Assembly (NCBI GenBank): GCA_938083085.1
Contig: CALLKX010000048.1
Coordinates: 1 to 64,000, forward strand
Source: an uncultured bacterium
GTDB lineage: Bacteria > Planctomycetota > UBA1135 > GCA-002686595
DNA length: 64,000 nucleotides
Reading direction: 5' to 3'
Made by a program: the position numbers and the translations under genes. The notes beneath the pieces are model-generated. The model was given only the letters and a program-made list of their open reading frames with translations, was not told the origin of the DNA and did no database searches. Below are positions 16,821-26,245 of the stretch, piece after piece. Positions within the stretch are counted from its first letter, which is position 1, and the number at the start of each line of letters is the position of its first letter.

Positions 16821-19355
16821 TCAGCGCGGTTTCTTCCCCAAGAGGGTCACCGCCAACTCGCAGCCGGGAGATCGAACCGACACGATCTCTCGGAACTTGG
16901 CGTAGGAGGGGTGGTCCACCGCCAGCAGCCACCGGGTACGCGGTACGCCCCCACGCTCGTATCGTGCATCGACGTCTCCCACCGAGGGGAACGTCATCTT
17001 CTTGGGTACGTCCGGCCGACCGCCCCGATCCTGGCCGAGCCGGAGGAGCCGGACCTTGGCCTTGCGGACCCGGTTCCCTGCGCTATCAGAGACCGTGACC
17101 CCGACCTTCACGGTCGTCTGCGTGCGCAACTCTGGTAACTCCACGGTCTGGCCCGGCTCGAGCCGATCCACCGGCAGCCGGAGGGGCTCATAGCCTGGGG
17201 CCTGGGCGACGACCTGCACGCGGCCTGGCCGGATCCCCTTCAGCTCGAAGTCGGCCCCATCCATCACGGCGACGCCGCCCCGGAGCCCGCTGAAGCGGAG
17301 GCCGGGCACGGCGGCACCGTCGCCGCGCCGAACGACGCGACCGGAGATCGAGGCGGGGGACGGCCGCGGCTCTCGCTCAAGGACCATACGGAGCTCGTCA
17401 GCTCGCCCCTTCCTGAACCGGACCTCATCGCCCTGCCGATGGCCCGAAGCGCGAGCCTGGACGATCCAATCCTCCACTGCCCGATCAAGCTCCAGCGTGG
17501 CCCGACCGCGCCCGTTGCTCCGGGTCGTCCGCAGCAGCCGACCTGACCCGGCCTCCTTGGCGGACAGGCCGTCGGGCCAGGCCTCGACCCCGGCGCCCTT
17601 CACAGCGAACCCGTAGTCGTCGTGGATCAAGAGCTCGATCGCCGAGCAGGCCACCAACTGCAACGTCGGCTCCAAGGCCGGAGCCCCGCCGACCATGGGC
17701 CATGAGGTGTGCAGCGGGAGGTGCCCCTCCGCAGAGATGCGGACACGCCGGACCGCGTCCGCGGGGAACTCGGTCTCGAAGCGCCCGCCGGCGTCCTCGT
17801 ACTCCTGACCGCGGGACCACATCGCTGCAGATCCTCCGCCGGCCGAGGCCGAGAGCAGAATGCGCGCCGAGATCTCGACCGCAGAGACCGGCTCGTCGAG
17901 GTCGTTCACGACCCGCAACACCGCCATCTTGGGTCGCTCGAGCGCCAGCTCGACTCCCCCGCGCTCCTGGCCAGGCTGGAGGTGGCCGTCAATCCTCACG
18001 AAGGCCATGGCGGCCCCCGATTGCGCAAGGACTCCCACGGGACGGCCAGCGGGCGCCGTCTCGCAGCGGAAGGATCCGTCGCTCAGCACCTCCGCCACCG
18101 CGCCGCGCTGGCGGCTCTGTCCCTCCGCCAGCCCGGCCCCGCCGGCCGCTGGGTCCGGGCTGAGGCGGGCAAGTTCCCCGGGCGCGATGATCAATACCGT
18201 GAGGTCCTCCGGATCGACCCCCTCGCCGCACCACACCCGCCCTGAGACCGACGCCGCGCCGCCGACGGCGAGGTCGCGCGTCCGGACAGCCTCCCCCTTG
18301 ATCACGGTGAGCTTGCGGATCACGGGCGGGCCGAACCCGGGCGCGAGGGATAGGTCCAGCGGCCCGAGCGGCAGGCCGTCGATTTCAAAGCGCCCGTCCT
18401 CCCCTGTGACCACCGGCGGATACGCCAACCGCCCCGACTTGCCCCGATCCACCCCGGCAACCGCAGGCTGCGCCTTGACCTGTACGCCCGCCAGCGGCTG
18501 GCGCGTGGACTTCTCCACGACGCGGCCGCGGAGCTGTTCGCCCGGGTCCGCTTTGAAGACCAATGACATCGACTCCCCGGAGCCGACGTCCACTCCGAGG
18601 TGCGATGAGGGGAGCATCCCGGGGACGACCAGTACCGCGCTCATTGGGCCGCAGGGCACCTCGAAGGTCTGCGCCTCATCAAGCAGCCACCTCTCACGCA
18701 GCATGGTTCGACCGTCGGCCGTGTGGGAGCGATAGACCAACAGGAGCCCCTCCGCGCCCTCTTCAAATCCATCGCTCGAGACGGTCAACGTGGCGCCCCG
18801 CCGGAGCGCGACATCCACCACTGAAGCCGGGTCGTCCACCACTCCCACCAAGGTCACCTGCTCGAAGCCCGACGCCCCGACCTCGACGTCGAGGGTCGAC
18901 CCCCCGCGCCAGCGAAGCTCCAGCGTCCCGTCGGGACCATCCGCGAGCGTCACCCCTTGGGTCCGGCGCTCCTCGCCATCCCAGACCCGCTCGAGCTCCA
19001 CGCCATCCACCGGGGTGCCTTCCTCGGCAGCAACCACGCGCAGGCGCGCCACGCGCTCGGGCGACGCGGCCGCCTCGCCCTCGCCCTGGGTCGGCCTCGC
19101 CTCGAGGGTGCTCCGACCCGAACGCGCTCCACCCGAAAGGGAGGTCCCGTCGACGAGGCTCGCGCCACGCTCGTCCAACCCGGCGAGGGCCAGATCACCA
19201 GACACCGCCACGTTCTCTTCGGCGCCGGAGCCAAGCTCGGCGCCCGAGGGAGGCGCGGGATCAGTGAAGAGCGCGAGGGCGCCGAGCCCGAGGGCACACG
19301 CCACCGCGACGACCACCAGGAAGAGGCGGGGCAGGCGAGAGTCGGGGCTTGTCAT
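16821..19355 (-). CDS. Large membrane-anchored protein with repeated carboxypeptidase-regulatory-like / beta-sandwich domains
   Basis: N-terminal TM (LFLVVVAVACALGLGALALF); repeated GRVVEKSTRQPLAGVQVKAQ..., ISGRVVRRGDGAAVPGLRFSGL, GRFEIDGLPLGPLDL. Start chosen at MTSPDSRLPRLF. Confidence 0.75.
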   Translation of the reverse strand: MTSPDSRLPRLFLVVVAVACALGLGALALFTDPAPPSGAELGSGAEENVAVSGDLALAGLDERGASLVDGTSLSGGARSGRSTLEARPTQGEGEAAASPERVARLRVVAAEEGTPVDGVELERVWDGEERRTQGVTLADGPDGTLELRWRGGSTLDVEVGASGFEQVTLVGVVDDPASVVDVALRRGATLTVSSDGFEEGAEGLLLVYRSHTADGRTMLRERWLLDEAQTFEVPCGPMSAVLVVPGMLPSSHLGVDVGSGESMSLVFKADPGEQLRGRVVEKSTRQPLAGVQVKAQPAVAGVDRGKSGRLAYPPVVTGEDGRFEIDGLPLGPLDLSLAPGFGPPVIRKLTVIKGEAVRTRDLAVGGAASVSGRVWCGEGVDPEDLTVLIIAPGELARLSPDPAAGGAGLAEGQSRQRGAVAEVLSDGSFRCETAPAGRPVGVLAQSGAAMAFVRIDGHLQPGQERGGVELALERPKMAVLRVVNDLDEPVSAVEISARILLSASAGGGSAAMWSRGQEYEDAGGRFETEFPADAVRRVRISAEGHLPLHTSWPMVGGAPALEPTLQLVACSAIELLIHDDYGFAVKGAGVEAWPDGLSAKEAGSGRLLRTTRSNGRGRATLELDRAVEDWIVQARASGHRQGDEVRFRKGRADELRMVLEREPRPSPASISGRVVRRGDGAAVPGLRFSGLRGGVAVMDGADFELKGIRPGRVQVVAQAPGYEPLRLPVDRLEPGQTVELPELRTQTTVKVGVTVSDSAGNRVRKAKVRLLRLGQDRGGRPDVPKKMTFPSVGDVDARYERGGVPRTRWLLAVDHPSYAKFREIVSVRSPGCELAVTLLGKKPR

Positions 19356-19414
19356 CGGGCGGCGATCAGGCGTCGATCGGGCGTGCTCGCACCCGAGGGA
19401 GGGCCCGGACGGGC

Positions 19415-19449
19415 TTCGGCGTCCATGGTTCGGCGTCCATGGTACGGCG
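19415..19449. repeat. 14-bp tandem repeat (two perfect copies plus partial)
   Basis: ttcggcgtccatgg twice, then tacggcg. Confidence 0.85.
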
Positions 19450-19468
19450 CTGCCCGCAAAATCGGGCG

Positions 19469-20347
19469 TCACCCATCCCCAAGACCCAGGATCGAGCCGA
19501 AGCTCCGCCCATCGAGAGAGAAGACCTGCACCCGTTCCCCCTCGCGGTCAAGAACGCACGCGCGGCTCCGCCGGTCCGACTCCGCCAGGTCCAAGGCGAC
19601 CGCGCAGGGCTGGTCCACGCCCCCCTCTCCGACCTCCCGTTCATCGCCGGCCACACAGCGGAGCGGGCGGCCCGCCGCGTCGAACAGGTGCAGGCCGGAT
19701 CGGTCCCCGCGCGTCACCACCAGGAACCGCCCTCCACCCGCGAGCGCCACCGCCTCGGGCTCCCCAAGCTCCTCGGGAATCTGAAACGCGAACCGAAAGA
19801 CCAGGCGACCCGCCAGGGACCCCTCGAAGACCTGAACGCGACGGGCACCCGCCTCGACCACCGCCAGTTCGCCGTCGCGCCAATCCAGCCCACGGATCCG
19901 CCGAAAACGCCCCTCCGGATCCCCAAGGGGCGCGATGGATCGACCCTTCCCCCCGGACGGAAGCAGCACCTGCAGCGCGTGCCGCCGGTCGCCGCCGGAC
20001 GCCACGAGGAGCAGCATGTCATCGTCCGCCCCGACGACGCGCAGGTCCACGGGCTGGCCGAGCGCACCGCGCGCGTCCTGCCCCGGGCTCTCGTCCCCGA
20101 CCGAGGCCACCTCGACACCGAACAGCGTGAAGCAGCGCACCTTCCCTGCGGCGCCGTCCGCGATCCAGAGCCGGCGGTCCGCGTCCACGTCGAGGCCGTC
20201 CACCGACGATCGACCCGCGTCCACGTCCCGGAAGCTGAAGCGCGTCTCGAGCGGACGGCCGTCGAGGTCGTGGGTCGAGACGTCCGCGGTCAGCGCCTGG
20301 CGTCCGACGAAGAGCACGCCAGCGTGAAGTCTGAGGCTTCCCTGCAC
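19469..20347 (-). CDS. NHL/6-bladed beta-propeller-like protein
   Basis: Repeated blades: VDGLDVDADRRLWIADGAAGKVRCFTLFG, GEPEAVALAGGGRFLVVTRGDRSGLHLFDAAGRPL. Confidence 0.65.
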   Translation of the reverse strand: MQGSLRLHAGVLFVGRQALTADVSTHDLDGRPLETRFSFRDVDAGRSSVDGLDVDADRRLWIADGAAGKVRCFTLFGVEVASVGDESPGQDARGALGQPVDLRVVGADDDMLLLVASGGDRRHALQVLLPSGGKGRSIAPLGDPEGRFRRIRGLDWRDGELAVVEAGARRVQVFEGSLAGRLVFRFAFQIPEELGEPEAVALAGGGRFLVVTRGDRSGLHLFDAAGRPLRCVAGDEREVGEGGVDQPCAVALDLAESDRRSRACVLDREGERVQVFSLDGRSFGSILGLGDG

Positions 20348-20356
20348 GGCGAGACT

Positions 20357-21235
20357 CTAGCCTTGATCGCCCGCTGGCGCAGATCGGAACCGCAACACCA
20401 CGACCTCGGCGGGGACGCCGACGCGGAGGGGCGCACCGATGACCCCTATGCCGCGGCTGACCACCAGCGTCGTGCCGCCCAGCTCCACCCTCAGCCCCGG
20501 GTGCGATGGGCCGAGGTCGCGCAAGAGCGGGAGGTCGACCTGGGTCCCGTGGGAGTGCCCCGACAACACCACCCGCGCGCCGCGCGCCGCGAATTCAGGG
20601 GCCGCGCGTGGACCGTGAGAGAGGGCGACAATCACGGCCGGGCGCTCACCCTCGGCGGCGGCACGGAGCCCGCTCACGGCCCCCTCAACGTCCACGACCT
20701 TGCCCTCCTCGGGGTCCTCGATCCCGCAGAACCCGACCCGCGCGGACCCCACCTCAAGCAGCTCAGAGGTGTTCCGCAGGAAGCGCCAGCCCGCAGGCTC
20801 CATCGCCTCGACGAAGCGCCCCTCCTCCCGGTGGAGGTAGTCGTGGTTGCCGAAGACCGCGTAGGTCGCGCGAGCTCCGACGAGGCTGGCGAGCTCCTCC
20901 TGGAGCGGCATCACGTTATGAATCCCGTGTACGACGAAGTCGCCGGTCCAGCAGACCACGTCCGGCTCGAGCCCCTCGAGGACGCTCCGCACGCCCGCGA
21001 GGTCGCCCCGCCCGAGGAATGGCCCGGCGTGCAGGTCAGAGAGGTGAACGATGCTGAACCCCTCGAGGTCCTCGGGCAGGTCCGCAACCTCGACCCACTC
21101 CTCTCGGACGTGCAGGCGGCCTCGCCCGAGGTGGCGGCGCCGATACAGCGCGCGCCCTCCCAGGAGGACAGCGAGCCGCTCGATCGCCGCGAAGGCGGCG
21201 ATCCGGAGTCGGCTGAAGCGGCGCGGAGCGATCAC
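20357..21235 (-). CDS. Metallophosphoesterase, YaeI/YkuE type
   Basis: IVHLSDLHAGPFLGRGDL, CWTGDFVVHG, YAVFGNHDYLHREE, VALSHGPRA, VVLSGHSHGTQVDLPLL motifs. Confidence 0.92.
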   Translation of the reverse strand: MIAPRRFSRLRIAAFAAIERLAVLLGGRALYRRRHLGRGRLHVREEWVEVADLPEDLEGFSIVHLSDLHAGPFLGRGDLAGVRSVLEGLEPDVVCWTGDFVVHGIHNVMPLQEELASLVGARATYAVFGNHDYLHREEGRFVEAMEPAGWRFLRNTSELLEVGSARVGFCGIEDPEEGKVVDVEGAVSGLRAAAEGERPAVIVALSHGPRAAPEFAARGARVVLSGHSHGTQVDLPLLRDLGPSHPGLRVELGGTTLVVSRGIGVIGAPLRVGVPAEVVVLRFRSAPAGDQG

Positions 21236-21266
21236 CCGAGGATGCTCTCCGGGAGGCCGCTACCCG

Positions 21267-21944
21267 TCAACGGACCAGGCGCTCTTCCCCGACGAGAAGC
21301 GGGCCAGCGCCGTCCGGCGACACCAGCGAGGCCTCACCAGAACGCAGCGTCAAGCGCAGCCCCTCGGGGCTGATGCCGAGCCAAAGCTCGCCCTCCTGGA
21401 GGTCAAGGAGACCGTGGGGAGTGAGGACGCGAAGCTGGCCCCTGGCGACGGCGGTGCCGCTGATGAGCCGAACCCGCGGGGGCACGACGCTCTCCAACAA
21501 CGCCCGAGAGCCCGCGTGGAGCTCCAGCCTCCCTCGCCCCAGGGTGAGCGTGCCCGGCGATCCATCGGTGGTCCCGACCATGTCCCCAGGCTCCACGGGG
21601 ATCGCCGCGCTGGGCGCGCCCGCATCCGCCGGCGTGGGAGATCCCGCGCCGCTGGTCCTGTCCTTGGGCTTGACCTCGACAAAGCCCGCGAAGGCGCCCC
21701 CCGATCCCGGCTCGAAGGCCGCCTCCACTCCGAGGGGGGCCGCACCGCCCTCGCCGAAGTACAGCATCAGGCCCAAGGCGAAGGCCGGGAGGAGCAGAGT
21801 CCGCAGGCGGATCCGCGAGAGCCGCAGCGGCCCGCCGCGAGCGCCCAGGCCTCCGCCGCCGCTCACGCCCGCAATCCTGGCCGACAGGTCCGCGACGATC
21901 TCGTCACGGCGCCGGTCGAGGTCATCTGGCTTGTGGTTCGTCAT
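21267..21944 (-). CDS. FecR-domain-like protein with a single TM segment
   Basis: TM LLLPAFALGLMLYF; VEPGDMVGTTDGSPGTLTLGRGRLELHAGSRALLES...GTAVARGQLRVLTPHGLLDLQEGELWL resembles FecR. Confidence 0.6.
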   Translation of the reverse strand: MTNHKPDDLDRRRDEIVADLSARIAGVSGGGGLGARGGPLRLSRIRLRTLLLPAFALGLMLYFGEGGAAPLGVEAAFEPGSGGAFAGFVEVKPKDRTSGAGSPTPADAGAPSAAIPVEPGDMVGTTDGSPGTLTLGRGRLELHAGSRALLESVVPPRVRLISGTAVARGQLRVLTPHGLLDLQEGELWLGISPEGLRLTLRSGEASLVSPDGAGPLLVGEERLVR

Positions 21945-22037
21945 GGCAGCCGCGGGCGCGGCACCTGGATCATCGGTCGAGAGCCGCTGGACCTTGACCA
22001 CAGGATGATCCCGGCACCACCGGCCTCAGCTGAGGTG

Positions 22038-23510
22038 CTATTTGAGGCGCTGTATGGCGGCTTCGATCCGGCTCCGGGTCCGATCAAGACCCAGCAAGGT
22101 GATGCAGTCCCCAAGGTCCCGGCCGCCCGGCATCCCGGTCAGCGCGCAGCGCAGGGGCTGGAACAGCGCGGGGAACTTCAGCTCCCGCTCCTTCACCCAG
22201 CCCTTCATCCCGGCCGAGAGAGACTCGGTGTCGAACTCGCCAGCGACCGAGCGCTCCTCGAGCCAGCCGGCGAACGCGGAGAGGTGCTCGGCCCGGGCCT
22301 CATGCTTGCGGGCGTTCTTCTCCGCCGCCTCCTCGTAGGTCACCTCGCCGTCAGCCTCGAAGAAGGGGCGCACGCGGGCGGGGAGCTCGCTGAAGAGCTC
22401 GATCCGCTCTTGCTCTCCCGCCACGAGCCGCTCGAACCACTCACGACGCGCCTCAACGTCCCCGGCGCTCGCCAGCCCCGCGGCCTCCAGGAAGGGCGTC
22501 ACCTCGGCCACGAGCTCCTCGATGGGCATGCGCCGGATCGTGTCGCCGCTGAGCCACAGGAACTTCTTGGGATCGAAGACCGCCCCGGCCTTCTGCACAT
22601 CGGCGATGTCGAAGTTCTCGACGAAGGTGGCCGTGTCAAAGACCTCCGTCTCGCCGTCGAGCGCCCAGCCCTGCAGGCAGAGGAAGTTCACGATGGCCTC
22701 GCGGGGATAGCCCTTGGCGATGTAGTCGCCCAGCGCCGTGTCTCCTGTGCGCTTCGAGAGCTTCTTGCGGTCCGTCCCGAGCATGAGCGGCAGGTGCCCG
22801 AAGGCCGGCGCCTCCTCATTCAGCGCGCCGTAGAGCAGGACCTGCTTCGGCGTGTTGACGAGGTGCTCCTCTCCCCGGAAGACGTGGCTGATGCGCATGT
22901 CGATGTCATCGCACACCACGACGAAGTTGTACGTCGCCGCACCGGTCCGGCGGACCATGATCCAGTCGTCGACCTCGGCGTGGTCGAAGCGTACGTCACC
23001 GCGGACGAGGTCCCGTACCACGGTCTCCCCCTCAGGCACACGAAAGCGGAGCACGTGCTCCTCGCCGGCTGCGGCTCGGCGGTCGGACTCCTCGCGGCTC
23101 AGGCTGCGGCAGCGCTGGTCGTAGCGCGACGTCTCCTTGTTCGCCTCCTGCGACGCGCGGAGCTCATCGAGGCGTTCGGGGGTGCAGAAGCATCGGTATC
23201 CGTGGCCCGACTCCAGCACCTGCGCGGCGACCCGCTCGTGGCTCTCGCTGCGCTCGGACTGCCGGTACGGCTCGTGGGGCCCGCCGATCCCGGGTCCCTC
23301 GTCCCAGTCGATCCCAAGCCACCGGAGGCCGTCGAGGATTGCCGCCTCGCTCTCCGCGGTGCTCCTCGTCCGATCCGTGTCCTCGACCCGAAGAATGAAC
23401 GCTCCGCTCCGGCCCCGGGCGTAGGCCCAGTTGAAGAGCGCGGTCCGGCAGAGGCCGAGGTGGACGGTGCCCGTGGGGCTGGGGGCGATACGAACTCTGA
23501 GGTCGGTCAC
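22038..23510 (-). CDS. gltX: Glutamyl-tRNA synthetase
   Basis: VRIAPSPTGTVHLGLCRTALFNWAYAR (HIGH-like), RVEDTDRTRS, GTDRKKLSKRTGD (KLSKR). Start at GTG 23510. Confidence 0.95.
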   Translation of the reverse strand: MTDLRVRIAPSPTGTVHLGLCRTALFNWAYARGRSGAFILRVEDTDRTRSTAESEAAILDGLRWLGIDWDEGPGIGGPHEPYRQSERSESHERVAAQVLESGHGYRCFCTPERLDELRASQEANKETSRYDQRCRSLSREESDRRAAAGEEHVLRFRVPEGETVVRDLVRGDVRFDHAEVDDWIMVRRTGAATYNFVVVCDDIDMRISHVFRGEEHLVNTPKQVLLYGALNEEAPAFGHLPLMLGTDRKKLSKRTGDTALGDYIAKGYPREAIVNFLCLQGWALDGETEVFDTATFVENFDIADVQKAGAVFDPKKFLWLSGDTIRRMPIEELVAEVTPFLEAAGLASAGDVEARREWFERLVAGEQERIELFSELPARVRPFFEADGEVTYEEAAEKNARKHEARAEHLSAFAGWLEERSVAGEFDTESLSAGMKGWVKERELKFPALFQPLRCALTGMPGGRDLGDCITLLGLDRTRSRIEAAIQRLK

Positions 23511-23598
23511 GGCGGCGCAGGGGTGGGAGTCCAAAAGGAGCCGAAGAGGATACGACCGGCGGGGCGAACTCGACAGGACCGGGGCCTACACTCTCCCC

Positions 23599-24696
23599 AT
23601 GAGTCCGAGCGCCACCATCAGTGACCAAGTCCTTCGCAAGGCCCCCAAGGTCCTCCTCCACGAACATCTCGACGGCTGCCTCCGTCCTGCGACGGTCCTC
23701 GAGCTCGCCGCAGAGTGCGGCTACTCAGGGTTGCCAGAGTCCGATCCCGACCGGTTGGGCCAGTGGTTCTTTGAGGGCGCGGACCGCGGATCGCTGCCCC
23801 AGTACCTCGAGGGCTTCCAGCACACGATCGCCGTGCTGCAGTCCACCAGCGCCCTCGAGCGCGCGGCCTACGAGCTCGCGGAGGACTGCGCGGCAGAGAG
23901 CTGCGTCTACCTCGAGGTCCGCTTCGCGCCGCACTTCCACACCGTTGGGGGGCTCGGCCTCGACACCGTCATGGGCGCGGTGATCGCGGGCCTGAAGCGC
24001 GGGCAGGAGGACTTTGGGGTCGAGTCCGGCCTGATCGTCTGCGCCATGCGCAACCAGTCCGCCGAGCTCTCCGTGAAGCTCGCCGAGCTCGCCGTCTCCT
24101 GGTTCGGCCGCGGCTGCTGCGGCTTCGACCTCGCTGGCGAGGAGGCCGGGCATCCGCCCAAGCACCACATCGAGGCCTTCCAGCTGATCAAGCGGCGCAA
24201 CGGCTCGCTGACCATCCACGCCGGGGAGAGCTTCGGACCGGAGAGCATCTGGCAGGCGCTCCAGTTCTGCGGCGCCCACCGCATCGGCCACGGCACCCAC
24301 CTGATCGACGACATCGCCATCTACGACGGCAAGGTGATCAAGGTCGGCAGCCTCGCCACCTACGTGCTCGACCACCGCATCCCCATCGAGTGCTGCCTGC
24401 AGAGCAACCTGCACACCGGCGCCGTCAAGTCGATCGCCGAACACCCCTTCCCCTACCTCCTCCGTGAGGGCTACCGGGTGACCCTGAACACGGACAACCG
24501 CCTGATGAGCAACACCACCATGACGGACGAGTTCCGGGTGGCGGTCGATCAGTTCGCGTGCACCCTCGATGACCTCGAGCGGGTGACGGTCAACGCCATG
24601 AACGCGGCCTTCTTTCCGTACGCCGAGCGCCACCGGATCATCGATGAGCGGATCGCGCCGGCCTACGCAGCCCTCAAAGAGGAGCTCGCCGGTTGA
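23599..24696 (+). CDS. add: Adenosine deaminase
   Basis: PKVLLHEHLDGCLRPATVLELA, LTIHAGESFGPESIWQAL, HRIGHGTHLID, VTLNTDNRLMSNTTMTDEF. Confidence 0.93.
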   Translation: MSPSATISDQVLRKAPKVLLHEHLDGCLRPATVLELAAECGYSGLPESDPDRLGQWFFEGADRGSLPQYLEGFQHTIAVLQSTSALERAAYELAEDCAAESCVYLEVRFAPHFHTVGGLGLDTVMGAVIAGLKRGQEDFGVESGLIVCAMRNQSAELSVKLAELAVSWFGRGCCGFDLAGEEAGHPPKHHIEAFQLIKRRNGSLTIHAGESFGPESIWQALQFCGAHRIGHGTHLIDDIAIYDGKVIKVGSLATYVLDHRIPIECCLQSNLHTGAVKSIAEHPFPYLLREGYRVTLNTDNRLMSNTTMTDEFRVAVDQFACTLDDLERVTVNAMNAAFFPYAERHRIIDERIAPAYAALKEELAG

Positions 24697-25721
24697 GCGC
24701 AGGCCCGTTCCGTCGCGATCCCTCCGCCTTCAAGGGCGCGGTGGAGACGCGCCCCTTCGAGAGCGACGTCCTGCGTGACAACCGCCTCGGCGACCCTCAT
24801 GTCCGCGAGCTGCCCGTCTACCTGCCCCCCGCAGCCCTCGACGGGGAGGCTCTCCCGGTCATCTTCTGCCTCTCTGGCTTCACCGGACGAGGACAGTCGA
24901 TGCTCGAGACCCACCCGTGGAAGACGGGGGCCGTCCTCGCCTACGACCGGGCCCTCGAGGCCTCAGGGGCACCGGGGTGCATCCTGGCCATGCCCGACGC
25001 CTTCACGCGGCTGGGCGGGAGCCAGTACGTGAACAGCAGCGCCACCGGGCGCTATGCGGACTACGTCGCCGAGGAACTGGTGTCGTTTGTGGACGAGACC
25101 TACCCGACCCTGGACAGCGCGCGCGGCGTCTGCGGCAAGAGCTCCGGCGGATTCGGCGCCCTCCACCTCGCCATGCAGTATCCGGGCGTCTTCCGCGCGG
25201 CGGCCTCGATCAGCGGCGACTGCGACTTCGAGCTGCCCCTGGGGCCCGAGATGGTCGGGGCGGCCCGCGCCCTCCTCCCCCACGGCGGCGACCCGGCCGC
25301 CTGGCTCGAGCAGTTCGCCGACAAGCACGACCTGAGCGGCGATGGCCACGCGGCCATCAACGTCCTGGCCATGTCGGCGTGCTACGCGCCCAACCCCGAG
25401 TCGCCCTCTGGCTTCGACCTCCCCTTCGACCCCGAGACCTGCGCCCGCCGGGCCGACGTGTGGGCGCGGTTCCTCGCCTTCGATCCGGTGGAGGCTGCGC
25501 GCGACCACGCCGCCGAGCTCAAGGACCTCGACCTCCTCTACCTCGAGGCTGGATTGAAGGACGAGTTCGGGCTCCAGTTCGGGCTCCGACGGCTCGTCCA
25601 GGTCCTCTCGGATCTCGGCGTCCCCCACGAGCACGTGGAGCATGACGGCGGGCACTTCGGGCTGGATCGGCGCTACGCCGAGGTCCTCCCGCGCATCGAC
25701 CGCGCCCTGAGGAGCTCGTAG
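24693..25721 (+). CDS. Esterase-D/enterochelin-esterase-like alpha/beta hydrolase
   Basis: PVIFCLSGFTGRG, GVCGKSSGGFGALHLAMQYPGVFRAAASISGDCDF (GKSSGG nucleophile), TTGA overlap with add. Confidence 0.8.
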   Translation: MSAGPFRRDPSAFKGAVETRPFESDVLRDNRLGDPHVRELPVYLPPAALDGEALPVIFCLSGFTGRGQSMLETHPWKTGAVLAYDRALEASGAPGCILAMPDAFTRLGGSQYVNSSATGRYADYVAEELVSFVDETYPTLDSARGVCGKSSGGFGALHLAMQYPGVFRAAASISGDCDFELPLGPEMVGAARALLPHGGDPAAWLEQFADKHDLSGDGHAAINVLAMSACYAPNPESPSGFDLPFDPETCARRADVWARFLAFDPVEAARDHAAELKDLDLLYLEAGLKDEFGLQFGLRRLVQVLSDLGVPHEHVEHDGGHFGLDRRYAEVLPRIDRALRSS

Positions 25722-25881
25722 CCGGCGAACCGCTCGCGCGTCGCCACGGGCCGATGACCTCTTCGGCCCATCCGACGACACCGGGCTGTTGGGCGCAGGG
25801 CGGTCCAAGCGCAGGGCCGCGCCGCCGCTCTTGCCGAGCGGATCTCAGCCCGGCATGGCCCGCGCAGCCGGCGCGGGGTCA

Positions 25882-26232
25882 TCAGGGGTGCTGGACTTCC
25901 ACCACGGTGCCGATGCCACCGCGCACGTAGAAGTCCCCCTCGACCACCATCTTCTTCGGGGCGACCGCCGCCACGAGGTCATCCATGATCTTGTTGGTGA
26001 TCGCCTCGTGGAACGAGCCCACGTCGCGGAACGACCACAGGTAGAGCTTCAGGCTCTTGAGTTCGACGCACCGCTCCGCCGGGCTGTAGCGGATCCGGAT
26101 GGTCGCGAAGTCCGGCTGCCCGGTCTTCGGGCACACGCAGGTGAACTCCGGGCAATCAAAGCGGATCTCGTAGTCACGCCCGGGGTTCGGGTTGGGGAAG
26201 GACTCGAGGGAGGTGGAGGGCTGGGTCGACAT
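25882..26232 (-). CDS. queF: NADPH-dependent 7-cyano-7-deazaguanine reductase QueF
   Basis: [60 protein letters not shown]. Confidence 0.96.
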   Translation of the reverse strand: MSTQPSTSLESFPNPNPGRDYEIRFDCPEFTCVCPKTGQPDFATIRIRYSPAERCVELKSLKLYLWSFRDVGSFHEAITNKIMDDLVAAVAPKKMVVEGDFYVRGGIGTVVEVQHP

Positions 26233-26245
26233 GGCGGGGAGGATA

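Noticed and set aside
21051-23624. 857-aa plus-strand ORF
   Set aside because: Antisense to the FecR-like gene and gltX.
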